Translations under genes and position numbers: made by a program
Notes under the pieces: model-generated
What the model was told of the DNA's origin: nothing
What the model saw: the letters and a program-made list of their open reading frames with translations, nothing else
Databases searched by the model: none
Source: Actinomycetes bacterium
Lineage (GTDB): Bacteria; Actinomycetota; Actinomycetes; Actinomycetales; Cellulomonadaceae
Assembly (NCBI GenBank): GCA_021793115.1
Contig: JAJYTJ010000073.1
Span: forward strand, 1-17,686
Reading direction: 5' to 3'
DNA: 17,686 bases
Part shown: piece by piece, positions 10,782-17,686 of the stretch
Position numbering within the stretch: position 1 is the stretch's first letter
How the letters are laid out: every line of letters starts with the position of its first letter

Positions 10782-11761
10782 CAGGGGTTCCTCGGGGTGG
10801 GGCGGGAGGTGAGGTCGACGGCGTCGAGCAGGTCGAGCGCCGCCTCGTGGCGGTTGAACGTGTACAGGTGGATGCCGGGTGCGCCGCCGTCGAGCACGCC
10901 GGCGACCAGGTCGGCGGCGAACCGGATGCCGCGGCGGTGCCGCTCCGCCTCGTCGTCCGCCGATCCCAGCAGCTCGAGCAGCTCGCGCGGCACGGGCACG
11001 CCGGTGAGCTCGGCGGTGCGCAGCAGCCGGGCCGGGTCGGTCGTGGCCAGCAGCCCCGGGATGATGGGGATGGTCACACCGGCGACGCGCGCCTCGGCGA
11101 CCAGCTCCAGGTAGGCGTCGGCGTCGTAGAACACCTGGGTGATGGCGAAGTCGGCGCCGGCGCGTTGCTTGTCGAGCAGCGCCTGGATGTCCTGCGCGCG
11201 GGTGCTGCCGGCCACCGCGTTGCCGCGGGGGAACGCGGCGACGGCGATCGACAGCGGCTTGACGCGCGCCCGCACGGCCTGCGCCGGGCTCGTCGCGCAG
11301 CGGTCCGCCTCGATGCGGCGCAGCAGCTCGACGAGCCCCGCGGCCGTCGGCAGGCCGTCCGGGTGCGGCTGCCACGACTCGGCGCCGGACGGCGGGTCGC
11401 CGCGCAGCGCGAGGAACGAGCGCACGCCCTCGTCGAGGAACTCGCCGACGATCGTGGCGACCTCGTCGCGCGAGGTCCCCACGCAGGTCAGGTGAGCGAT
11501 CGGCGTGAGCGTGGTCTCGCGCAGGATGCGGCTGACGAGCGCGCGCGACGTGGTGCGCGTGCGGCCGGAGGCGCCGTAGGTGACGGAGACGAAGTCCGGG
11601 CGCGTGGCCTCGAGCGCGCGCACGGTCTCCCACGTGCGGGGTGCGTTGTCGATGTCGCGCGGCGGGAACAGCTCGAACGAGAGGGTGGGATGGTCCGCGT
11701 GGGCGCGCGGCGGCGCGGCCGGTGCCGGTCGCTGCGCCGTGCCCACGGCGGGCTCGCTCAT
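10781..11761 (-). CDS. metF: Methylenetetrahydrofolate reductase
   Basis: FAD enzyme that reduces 5,10-methylene-THF to 5-methyl-THF, the methyl donor for MetE. The TIM-barrel motifs are LSFELFPPRD with catalytic E30 (E28 in E. coli), DFVSVTYGA, LRGDPP with D122 (D120 in E. coli), and TQVFYDADAYLELV. The 326 residues are slightly longer than usual (about 290-310) because of a short Pro/Ala-rich N-terminus. ATG 11761 is chosen, with GGAGA at 11770-11766. The frame stays open upstream to a TTG at 11896, but that stretch is the promoter and SAM riboswitch, so the longer reading is rejected. It is the first gene of metF-metE and consumes the product of the glycine cleavage operon. Confidence 0.96.
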   Translation of the reverse strand: MSEPAVGTAQRPAPAAPPRAHADHPTLSFELFPPRDIDNAPRTWETVRALEATRPDFVSVTYGASGRTRTTSRALVSRILRETTLTPIAHLTCVGTSRDEVATIVGEFLDEGVRSFLALRGDPPSGAESWQPHPDGLPTAAGLVELLRRIEADRCATSPAQAVRARVKPLSIAVAAFPRGNAVAGSTRAQDIQALLDKQRAGADFAITQVFYDADAYLELVAEARVAGVTIPIIPGLLATTDPARLLRTAELTGVPVPRELLELLGSADDEAERHRRGIRFAADLVAGVLDGGAPGIHLYTFNRHEAALDLLDAVDLTSRPTPRNP

Positions 11762-11765
11762 CACG

Positions 11766-11859
11766 TCTCCATCGTTCCCGGCGGAAGCACCCACTCCCCC
11801 GTGGCGAGGGGGGTTGCTGCGGCGTCGACGAGCCGGGTCTCTCGGCCGCTCTGGATGGT
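11766..11859 (-). ncRNA. SAM-I (S-box) riboswitch, compact form, upstream of metF
   Basis: Read on the - strand from 11858, the leader shows S-box landmarks in order: P1 5' strand CCATC (11858-11854); AGAGCGGCCGAGAGA, the P2/kink-turn region; GACGCC; GCAACC; a P3 hairpin CCCCC/GGGGG; GGTGCTTCC; a short P4 (TTCC/GGAA); and P1 3' strand GATGG (11773-11769). GCGGC and GCCGC form P2. It is short, about 90 nt, because P3 and P4 are minimal. The P1 3' strand overlaps the metF Shine-Dalgarno GGAGA (11770-11766), so SAM binding should hide the ribosome binding site and stop translation. No terminator with U-tract is present. The mechanism is inference from this overlap. Confidence 0.85.
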
Positions 11860-11866
11860 CATGTGG

Positions 11867-11896
11867 ATGGTACGTATCTGCCCACATGTCGGGCAA
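11867..11896 (-). promoter_or_regulatory. Probable promoter of metF-metE
   Basis: On the - strand, TTGCCC (11896-11891) and TACCAT (11872-11867) match the -35 and -10 consensus at 4 of 6 bases each with an 18-nt spacer. The predicted start, near 11860, falls one or two bases before the riboswitch P1 helix, which supports the call. Confidence 0.55.
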
Positions 11897-11939
11897 GCGA
11901 GCCCAGCGGGCGAGACACGCGGTGCTGTCAGGCGGTCCG

Positions 11940-12143
11940 TCACCGGTGGCGGCGCGTGGCGAGGCCTTCCTCGCCGTGCTGCGGCGGCCGCTGCCAGGGC
12001 ACGGCGCCGAGCACCCCGACCGGCACCGTGTGCAGCGCGCGGTCCAGGCGCAGGAGCATGGCGAGGTCGGCGTCGTCGGGCGCCGAGTACGCCCGCACCG
12101 CGCCCCGCAGCACCTCGCCGGATTCGTCCGGCTTGTCGGCCAT
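11940..12143 (-). CDS. Uncharacterised 67-aa protein
   Basis: Not recognised. Nearly every codon ends in G or C, as in the flanking real genes, and the reading frame has an acidic, amphipathic N-terminal two thirds (DESGEVLRGAVRAYSAPDDADLAMLLRLDRALH) and a Pro/Arg/His-rich tail (ending LATRRHR). There are no transmembrane segments, signal peptide or cysteines. No ribosome binding site is near ATG 12143. Instead TAGCAT lies exactly 6 nt before it, the spacing expected for a leaderless transcript starting at the A of ATG. It is downstream of tag on the same strand, 51 nt after its stop, with a palindrome between them. Its role is unknown, and being a chance open frame is the main alternative. 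Confidence 0.65.
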   Translation of the reverse strand: MADKPDESGEVLRGAVRAYSAPDDADLAMLLRLDRALHTVPVGVLGAVPWQRPPQHGEEGLATRRHR

Positions 12144-12149
12144 GCCGCG

Positions 12150-12155
12150 ATGCTA
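12150..12155 (-). promoter_or_regulatory. Candidate -10 box for a leaderless mRNA of the 67-aa gene
   Basis: TAGCAT fits the actinomycete TANNNT -10 pattern and ends 6 nt before ATG 12143, which would place transcription start on the first base of the start codon. No convincing -35 is visible. Confidence 0.45.
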
Positions 12156-12176
12156 ACTCCGGCGCCTGGGCGCGGA

Positions 12177-12190
12177 CCCGGCCGGCCGGG
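12177..12190 (-). terminator. 14-bp GC palindrome after tag
   Basis: CCCGGCCGGCCGGG is a perfect palindrome ending 4 nt past the tag stop codon (12195). It may be a weak terminator of tag. No U-tract follows, and short GC palindromes are frequent by chance at this base composition. Confidence 0.35.
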
Positions 12191-12194
12191 GGAA

Positions 12195-12764
12195 TCACCC
12201 GCCGTGGGGCACGGCGAGGCAGCCCACCAGATGGTCGTCGACGACGCCGCACGCCTGCATGCCGGCGTACGCGGTGGTCGGCCCGACGAAGCGGAACCCG
12301 AGCGACTTGAGCTCGCGGGCCAGCGCCACCGACTCCGGCGACGTCGCCGGCACGTCGGCCCACGTGGCCGGGCGGGCGCGCGCCCCCTCGGGGCGGTGGC
12401 CCCACACCACCTCGTCGAGCGTGCGGCCGGCGTCGTGGAGGGCGACGAGCGCCCGCGCGTTGTGGACCGTCGCCTCGATCTTGAGCCGGTTGCGGACGAT
12501 CCCGGCGTCCGCCAGCAGCCGCGCCACGTCGTCCTCCCCGAACGCGGCCACGGTGCCCGGGTCGAACCCTGCGAATGCCGCGCGGAACCCCGGCCGCTTG
12601 CGCAGCACGATCGCCCACGAGAGGCCCGACTGGAAGCCCTCGAGCGCCAGGCGCTCGAACAGCGCCGTGTCGTCGTGCACCGGGCGGGCCCACTCCTCGT
12701 CGTGGTACGCCTCCATGAGGGGGTCGCCGGAGCCGAAGCAGCGGAACGGCGAGGTCGTCGTCAT
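12195..12764 (-). CDS. tag: DNA-3-methyladenine glycosylase I
   Basis: Base-excision repair enzyme that removes 3-methyladenine from alkylated DNA. The 189 residues align along the whole Tag family: the zinc-snap ligands C9 and H21 at the N-terminus and H178 and C182 at the C-terminus, AYHDEEW, LEGFQSGLSW with E42 and W50 in the base-binding pocket, ADAGIVRNRLKIEATVHNA (the helix-hairpin-helix region), and GFRFVGPTTAYAGMQACGVVDDH. The glycine usually found after EEW is alanine here, a mild change. Start ATG 12764 has GAGGA 7 nt upstream. It lies after hrpA on the same strand with a terminator hairpin between them, so it is probably transcribed separately. Confidence 0.97.
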   Translation of the reverse strand: MTTTSPFRCFGSGDPLMEAYHDEEWARPVHDDTALFERLALEGFQSGLSWAIVLRKRPGFRAAFAGFDPGTVAAFGEDDVARLLADAGIVRNRLKIEATVHNARALVALHDAGRTLDEVVWGHRPEGARARPATWADVPATSPESVALARELKSLGFRFVGPTTAYAGMQACGVVDDHLVGCLAVPHGG

Positions 12765-12821
12765 GCGCGCATCCTCGCGTGCCGCGCCGACACGGCGGGC
12801 CGCGCGCCGCCTCCGGGGTGC

Positions 12822-12845
12822 GCCCGGGCCCGCGTGGGCCGGGGC
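12822..12845 (-). terminator. Terminator hairpin downstream of hrpA
   Basis: GCCCGGGCCC (12822-12831) and GGGCCGGGGC (12836-12845) pair at 9 of 10 positions around a GCGT loop, about 23 nt after the hrpA stop codon. No U-tract follows on the - strand. Confidence 0.55.
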
Positions 12846-12867
12846 TGGGGGCGGCTCACCGCCGCCG

Positions 12868-15800
12868 CTACCGGCCGAGCGCCCGCAGGATGCGTGCCGC
12901 CGAGACCTTCTCGGGCGTGCCGAGGTGCTGCGCGAACAGGGACACCCGCAGCTCCTCGAGCTGCCACCGGACGGTGTCCAGCACGGCCTGGCGCGTGGGG
13001 TCGGGCGCCGCCGCGGCGGCGCGGGCCACGGCCTCGTCGTACGCCTGCCGCACCTGCCGCACCTGGGCCTCGAGCGCGGCGTCGCGGTGCGGGTTCTCCG
13101 CGGCCTTCGCCAGCCGGTACGTGGCCGCCCGCAGGTAGCGGGTCAGCAGGGGCAGCCGAGCCGCGCCGGTGCGCACGACGAAGCCCGGCCCGACGAGCTC
13201 GGCGAGCTGGGCGCGCACGTCGCGCGCTGCGGCGACGAGCGCCAGGCTGGACGACGAACGCACGGCGGCGTCGGCCTCGCGCCACGCGGTGAGCACGTCG
13301 ACGAGGGTGCCGACGAGGCGGTGCACCTCGTCCTCGAGCCGGTCGCGCAGCACGCCGCGCACCTGGTCGTAGGCCGTGCGGTCCCGCACCGCGGCCGGGT
13401 CCGGCACCAGCGCGTCGATGGCGGCCAGCTGCACGTCCGTGACCAGGGCCGGCGTGCTCGGGTAGGGGCTCGCGGCCAGCGCGAGCGCCTCGGCGCCACT
13501 CCACCGCGTGGTGACCCGCGCGGTGCCGAGGCCCACGTCGGCCAGCAGCAGCCGGCGCAGGCCCGCGCGGTGGGCCGCGTCGGCGGCCGGCGCCGAGCCC
13601 AGCACCCGCACGCCCACGGGTCCCCGCCCGGGGGCGGCCTCGGGCCCACCGCCGGGGGCCCTCGCGGCGCCGGTCGCACCGGCGGGCCCGGCCGGGTCGG
13701 TCGAACCGGTCGCCTCCGCGCCGAGGTCGGCGAGCGCCGGGTAGGCCTTGACGGCGACCCCGCGGGCAGTGGTCTCGACGACGCGCGGGAGCGTGAGGTC
13801 CGCGGGCCAGGTGGTGAGGCCGTCCCGCTCCAGGGGGTCCGCCGTGCTGCGGGGGCCCTCGGTCTCGCCGGGCGGGACAGACGGTCCCCGCGAGGCGTTG
13901 CGGACGTCCCGGTCGCGTACGCCGCCCCCCGGGGCGGCCTCCCCGAGACCGGTGCCGGCGGTGCGTCCCGGTGCCGCGTCGCGGGCCTGGGCCGCGCGTG
14001 GCTCGGGGGCGGCCCCACCGGCGCGGCCGTCGCCGGCGGCTGCGTTCGCGGCGCGGGCCTCCTCCATCGCGGCGCGCACGGCGGTGCGGACCGCCGCCGA
14101 GACCGCCTCGTCGGACCGCGCGACCAGGCGCCGCTGCAGCGCGAGCAGGTCGCGTCCCTCGTCGACGATGCCGCCGCCGGCGTCGATCACCCGGAACGTC
14201 ATCCGCAGGTGGCCCGGCAGCCGCTCGTCGTCGAACGCGTCCGCCGGCACGTCGACGTCGCGCAGCGCGCGGACCGCGGCCGCGAACGCCTCGTGGAACG
14301 ACGGCGCGGCGTCGGCCGCCCGCACCGTGTCCTCCCACGAGGCCAGGTGCTCCGTCATCCAGGCGTCCACCGCGCGCGCGACGTCCGGCGCGGGCACCAG
14401 CTGCACGCGCACGGGCTTGGGGAGCGTGCGGATGGTGGCCTGCACCAGCTCGGCGCGCAGCCCGGGCACCATCCAGTCGAACCCCTCCGGGCGCAGCCGC
14501 GGCAGCACGACGAGCGGCACGTGCACGGTCACGCCGTCCGCCTCGGTGCCCGGCTCGAACTGGTACGTCAGGGGCAGCGACACGTCGGCCGCCGGCCACC
14601 GCTCGGGGAACGCGCGCGCGTCGATCGCGTCCGCGCCCGGGCGCAGCACCACGTCGCGTGTGAAGGTCAGCAGGTCGGGGTCGGTGCGGCGGGCGCCCTT
14701 CCACCACGTGTCGAAGTGGCGGGCCGAGACCACCTCGTCGGGCACGCGCTCGTCGTAGAAGTCGAAGAGCGCGTCGTCGTCCACCACGAGGTCACGGCGC
14801 CGGGCGCGGGCCTCGAGGCCCTGCGCCTCCTCGAGCAGGCGGCGGTTGGCGTGGAAGAACGTGTGGTGGGTGGTCCACTCGCCCTGGACCAGCGCGTGGC
14901 GCAGGAACAGCGCGCGGGCCTCGACCGGGTCCACCCGGGCCAGCAGCACGCGCCGGCCCGCGACCAGCGGGAGGCCGTAGAGGAGGACGCGCTCCGTCAC
15001 GGTCGCGGCACCCTGGCGCGGCGACCACCCCGGGTCGGCGTACGTGCGGCGCACGAGGTGCGCGGCCTGCTCCTCGACCCACTCCGGCCGGATGCGGGCC
15101 ACGTCACGGGCCCACAGCCGCGAGGTCTCGACGAGCTCGGCCGCCATGAGCCACGCGGGTGGGCGCCGGGCGAGCGGCGAGCCCGGGAAGATCGCGAACT
15201 TCGCGCCGCGCGCGCCGAGGTACTCGTTGCGCGGGCGGGCCGGCCGGCCGGCCGGGGCGCCGCGACGAGGGGCGGCGACCTCCGTCGCCAGTTGCATGCC
15301 CACCTGCGACAGCAGGCCGGACAGCAGCGCCTGGTGGACGGGGTCGGCGTCCCATGACCAGCGGGTACGGGTCGCCTCCTCGGGGGGCGCCTCGTTTGCG
15401 GGGCCCGACGAGGTCGCCACGGCCCCCGGTGCGACGCGGCGCAGCGGTGCCGACGAGGTGGCGCCGCCGTGGCGGGTGCGGGCCGGGGCGTCGGGCGCGA
15501 CGCCGGGCGCCGGGTGCTCGTCGTCCAGCGCACGGGGGGCGCCCTTCGCGTCGATCCCCAGGGGCTTGGTGAGGTCGCGCAGCTGCGTCACCACGTCCTG
15601 CCACTCGCGGATGCGCAGGTAGTTGAGGTGCTCGGCGCGCAGCAGGCGGCGGAACGCGGACCCGGACAGCTCCTTCTGGCGGCGGCGCAGCCACGTCCAG
15701 AGGTTGAGGTAGGTGAGCAGGTCGGACGAGGGGTCCGCGAAGCGGCGGTGCAGCGCGTCGGCCTCGTCGCGCTGCTCGGCGGGGCGCTCGCGGGGGTCCT

Positions 15801-17439
15801 GGATGGACAGCGCGGCGGCGACGACGACGACCTCGCGCGCGACCCCGCGCCGCCCACCCTCCACCACCATGCGTGCCAGGCGGGGGTCGATGGGCAGCTG
15901 CGCGAGCGCCCGCCCGACGTCGGTGAGCCGCACGGGCCCGCCCGTCCCGGCGTCGGCACCCGCGCCGTCCCCAGTGCCCGAGGCGGCGGCGTGGTGCTGG
16001 CGCCGGTCGGCCGCCGCGGTGAGGGCGCCGAGCTCGGTGAGAAGGGTGACGCCGTCGCGCACCGCGCGGACGTCCGGCCGGTCGACGAAGGGGAAGTCGG
16101 CCACCTCGTCGGGCGAGCGCACCACCCCGACCGCGACCATCTGGAGGATGACGCTGGCCAGGCTGGTGCGCAGGATCTCCGGCTCGGTGTACCGGGGCCG
16201 CGCCGCGAAGTCGTCCTCCGCGTAGAGCCGGATCGCCACGCCGGGCGCCAGGCGGCCCGAGCGACCCGACCGCTGGTTGGCGGAGGCCTGCGAGATGGGC
16301 TCGATCGGCAGCCGCTGCACCTTGGTGGCCTTGGAGTACCGCGAGATGCGCGCGGTGCCGGCGTCGACCACGTAGTGCACGCCCGGGACCGTGAGCGACG
16401 TCTCGGCGACGTTGGTGGCCAGGACGATGCGGCGCGCCGCGTGCGCCTCGAACACGCGGCGCTGCTCGGCGGCGGACAGCCGCGCGTAGAGCGGCAGCAG
16501 CTCGAGGGCGTCGGGGCGGCGCGGGTCGTCCAGGCGCGGCGCGAAGGCGCTCCGCAGGGCGTCGGTCGCGTCGCGGATCTCGCGCTCGCCGGAGAGGAAG
16601 ACGAGCACGTCGCCGGGCCCCTCGGCCATGAGCTCCTGGACCGCCTCGACGATCGCCGTGTCGAGGTCCTTGGGCTCCTTCGTCGGGCCGCCGCGTCGCG
16701 CCGTCCGTCCCGTCGTGCCAGACGAAGCAGCGGTGCCCGACGGGGGCACGCCCTCGTCGTCCGCGGCCGGCGCGGGCTCAGGGCCGAGCGGGCGGTAGCG
16801 GATCTCCACCGGGTACGTGCGGCCGGTGACCTCGACGATCGGTGCCGGGGTGCCGTCCGGGCCCGCGAAGTGCGCGGCGAACCGCGCGGAGTCGATGGTC
16901 GCCGACGTGATGACGAGCGTGAGGTCGGGGCGACGCGGCAGCAGGCGCGTGAGGTAGCCGAGGAGGAAGTCGATGTTGAGGCTGCGCTCGTGCGCCTCGT
17001 CGATGATCAGCGTGTCGTAGCGCCGCAGCATGGGGTCGCGCTGGATCTGCGCGAGGAGCACGCCGTCGGTCATCACCTTGACGAGCGTCTCGTCGGCCGA
17101 CTCGTCGGTGAAGCGCACCTGGTAGCCGACCGCGCCGCCCAGCGGCACGCCGAGCTCGAACGCGACGCGCTCGGCGACCGAGCGGGCGGCGATCCGGCGG
17201 GGCTGCGTGTGGCCGATCTGGCCGGCCCGGCCCCGGCCGAGCTCGAGCAGGATCTTGGGCAGCTGGGTGGTCTTGCCCGAGCCGGTCTCCCCGGCGACGA
17301 CGACGACCTGGTGGGCCGCGAGCGCCGCCGCGATGTCGGCCCGGCGGGCCGAGACCGGCAGCTCCTCCGGGTACGTGATGGGGGGCAGCGAGACGGCGGC
17401 ACGCGCGGCCGCGGCGCGTTCCAGGCGTCTCACACTCAC
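12868..17439 (-). CDS. hrpA: ATP-dependent RNA helicase HrpA (DEAH box)
   Basis: DEAH/RHA-type RNA helicase; bacterial HrpA acts on mRNA and resolves stalled or collided ribosomes. The helicase motifs are complete: GETGSGKT (50-57), TQPRRIAA (78-85), DEAH (147-150), SAT (179-181), TNVAETS (342-348) and QRSGRSGR (389-396). Winged-helix, ratchet and OB-like parts follow, then the long HrpA-specific C-terminal region ending LEELRVSLFAQHLG. At 1523 residues it exceeds E. coli HrpA (1300). The surplus is five Ala/Gly/Pro/Thr-rich insertions at about 219-257, 478-502, 637-694, 1128-1206 and 1242-1275; without them about 1290 remain. The start is GTG 17439, with GGGAG 11 nt upstream; a GTG two codons in is an alternative. 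It is monocistronic, with a promoter region shared with a divergent gene. Confidence 0.95.
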   Translation of the reverse strand: MSVRRLERAAAARAAVSLPPITYPEELPVSARRADIAAALAAHQVVVVAGETGSGKTTQLPKILLELGRGRAGQIGHTQPRRIAARSVAERVAFELGVPLGGAVGYQVRFTDESADETLVKVMTDGVLLAQIQRDPMLRRYDTLIIDEAHERSLNIDFLLGYLTRLLPRRPDLTLVITSATIDSARFAAHFAGPDGTPAPIVEVTGRTYPVEIRYRPLGPEPAPAADDEGVPPSGTAASSGTTGRTARRGGPTKEPKDLDTAIVEAVQELMAEGPGDVLVFLSGEREIRDATDALRSAFAPRLDDPRRPDALELLPLYARLSAAEQRRVFEAHAARRIVLATNVAETSLTVPGVHYVVDAGTARISRYSKATKVQRLPIEPISQASANQRSGRSGRLAPGVAIRLYAEDDFAARPRYTEPEILRTSLASVILQMVAVGVVRSPDEVADFPFVDRPDVRAVRDGVTLLTELGALTAAADRRQHHAAASGTGDGAGADAGTGGPVRLTDVGRALAQLPIDPRLARMVVEGGRRGVAREVVVVAAALSIQDPRERPAEQRDEADALHRRFADPSSDLLTYLNLWTWLRRRQKELSGSAFRRLLRAEHLNYLRIREWQDVVTQLRDLTKPLGIDAKGAPRALDDEHPAPGVAPDAPARTRHGGATSSAPLRRVAPGAVATSSGPANEAPPEEATRTRWSWDADPVHQALLSGLLSQVGMQLATEVAAPRRGAPAGRPARPRNEYLGARGAKFAIFPGSPLARRPPAWLMAAELVETSRLWARDVARIRPEWVEEQAAHLVRRTYADPGWSPRQGAATVTERVLLYGLPLVAGRRVLLARVDPVEARALFLRHALVQGEWTTHHTFFHANRRLLEEAQGLEARARRRDLVVDDDALFDFYDERVPDEVVSARHFDTWWKGARRTDPDLLTFTRDVVLRPGADAIDARAFPERWPAADVSLPLTYQFEPGTEADGVTVHVPLVVLPRLRPEGFDWMVPGLRAELVQATIRTLPKPVRVQLVPAPDVARAVDAWMTEHLASWEDTVRAADAAPSFHEAFAAAVRALRDVDVPADAFDDERLPGHLRMTFRVIDAGGGIVDEGRDLLALQRRLVARSDEAVSAAVRTAVRAAMEEARAANAAAGDGRAGGAAPEPRAAQARDAAPGRTAGTGLGEAAPGGGVRDRDVRNASRGPSVPPGETEGPRSTADPLERDGLTTWPADLTLPRVVETTARGVAVKAYPALADLGAEATGSTDPAGPAGATGAARAPGGGPEAAPGRGPVGVRVLGSAPAADAAHRAGLRRLLLADVGLGTARVTTRWSGAEALALAASPYPSTPALVTDVQLAAIDALVPDPAAVRDRTAYDQVRGVLRDRLEDEVHRLVGTLVDVLTAWREADAAVRSSSSLALVAAARDVRAQLAELVGPGFVVRTGAARLPLLTRYLRAATYRLAKAAENPHRDAALEAQVRQVRQAYDEAVARAAAAAPDPTRQAVLDTVRWQLEELRVSLFAQHLGTPEKVSAARILRALGR

Positions 17440-17534
17440 GTCGAACGATTCTCCCAGGCTCGCGCGCCATGCTTCGAAGGCTTTGATCCACGTTGGGAAC
17501 TTCGGCAGGGACGGTCACGTTCAGGTCGAGGGAA

Positions 17535-17559
17535 AGTCAACCCCGTGGTGGGGATGACT
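17535..17559. promoter_or_regulatory. Inverted repeat in the divergent promoter region of hrpA and the next gene
   Basis: AGTCA-A-CCCC (17535-17544) and GGGG-A-TGACT (17550-17559) form an inverted repeat with one A-A mismatch and a 5-nt centre. On the + strand the right arm ATGACT (17554-17559) is a -35-like box 17 nt before TAGGGT (17577-17582). On the - strand the left arm reads TTGACT (17540-17535), a good -35 pointing toward hrpA, though its -10 is weak. The repeat could be an operator controlling both genes. This is inference. Confidence 0.45.
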
Positions 17560-17632
17560 CCGTCAGCAGGACGTCGTAGGGTCGCAATCGGTCGGCCCGG
17601 CGATGTGCCGATCGTGATCGCGAGGAGCTGGG

Positions 17633-17686
17633 ATGGACGACCTGCGGACTGCCGCTCCGGACCGCATCGGGGTCGAGGTGGTGGAC
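17633..17686 (+). CDS. 5' end of an unidentified gene (cut by the window edge)
   Basis: ATG 17633 follows GAGGAG (17622-17627) at 5-nt spacing and opens a frame of 18 codons to the window end, reading MDDLRTAAPDRIGVEVVD. Codon usage fits the genome, and candidate -35/-10 boxes lie at 17554-17582. Too little is visible to assign a family. Confidence 0.6.
   Translation, partial: MDDLRTAAPDRIGVEVVD

Noticed and set aside
8118..11114. Open frame of 998 codons on the + strand opposite metE
   Set aside because: High-GC DNA leaves long antisense frames open. The protein is Arg/Gly/Val-rich with no family resemblance, and the - strand carries metE with all its zinc ligands.
11764..11896. Longer metF reading frame starting at a TTG at 11896
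   Set aside because: The extra 45 codons coincide with the promoter boxes and the SAM riboswitch, and MetF homology starts near ATG 11761.
15234..15256. Run of GGCC repeats within hrpA as a possible repeat element or methylation hotspot
   Set aside because: Short, encodes a small Gly/Arg/Pro-rich loop in hrpA, and is expected by chance at this base composition.
12259..15357. Open frame of 1032 codons on the + strand opposite tag and hrpA
   Set aside because: Same composition artefact; it runs antisense across two well-supported genes and their terminator.

Overview
The window is about 75% G+C by eye, and almost every codon ends in G or C. Gene content and protein sequences point to an actinomycete, most likely a Micrococcales of the Cellulomonas/Promicromonospora type. 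The family assignment is inference from sequence feel, not from a search.

Layout. (1) Positions 1-5251, + strand: a glycine cleavage operon. A tandem glycine riboswitch leads into gcvP, gcvT and gcvH, and the operon closes with a 26-bp palindrome overlapping the gcvH stop. (2) 5252-6355, + strand: a structured, less GC-rich leader, a 79-residue stand-alone LuxR-type HTH protein, and a Nudix hydrolase. (3) 6380-6940, + strand: a small heat-shock protein (Hsp20) behind a CIRCE operator. (4) 7012-7048: a strong hairpin between convergent genes. (5) 7130-11896, - strand: a methionine block read metF -> metE -> malY/patB-like C-S lyase. metF-metE has its own promoter and a compact SAM-I (S-box) riboswitch whose P1 helix contains the metF ribosome binding site. 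(6) 11940-12764, - strand: an uncharacterised 67-residue protein and tag (3-methyladenine DNA glycosylase I). (7) 12868-17439, - strand: a large hrpA-type DEAH helicase. (8) 17440-17686: a divergent promoter region and the first 18 codons of an unidentified + strand gene.

The metabolic genes fit together. GcvPTH breaks down glycine and makes 5,10-methylene-THF. MetF reduces this to 5-methyl-THF, MetE uses that to methylate homocysteine, and the MalY-like lyase can supply homocysteine. The entry is gated by a glycine sensor and the exit by a SAM sensor, both riboswitches.

The most unusual structure is inside gcvP. An in-frame, roughly 30-codon block with deviant codon usage is built around a large imperfect palindrome, and looks like a palindromic element that inserted into a core enzyme gene and is translated. 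A second large palindrome lies between metE and the C-S lyase gene. gcvP also carries an N-terminal tandem 12-residue repeat and a long Ala/Ser/Pro linker, and hrpA carries five low-complexity insertions. No CRISPR array, tRNA, rRNA, transposase or phage gene was seen.
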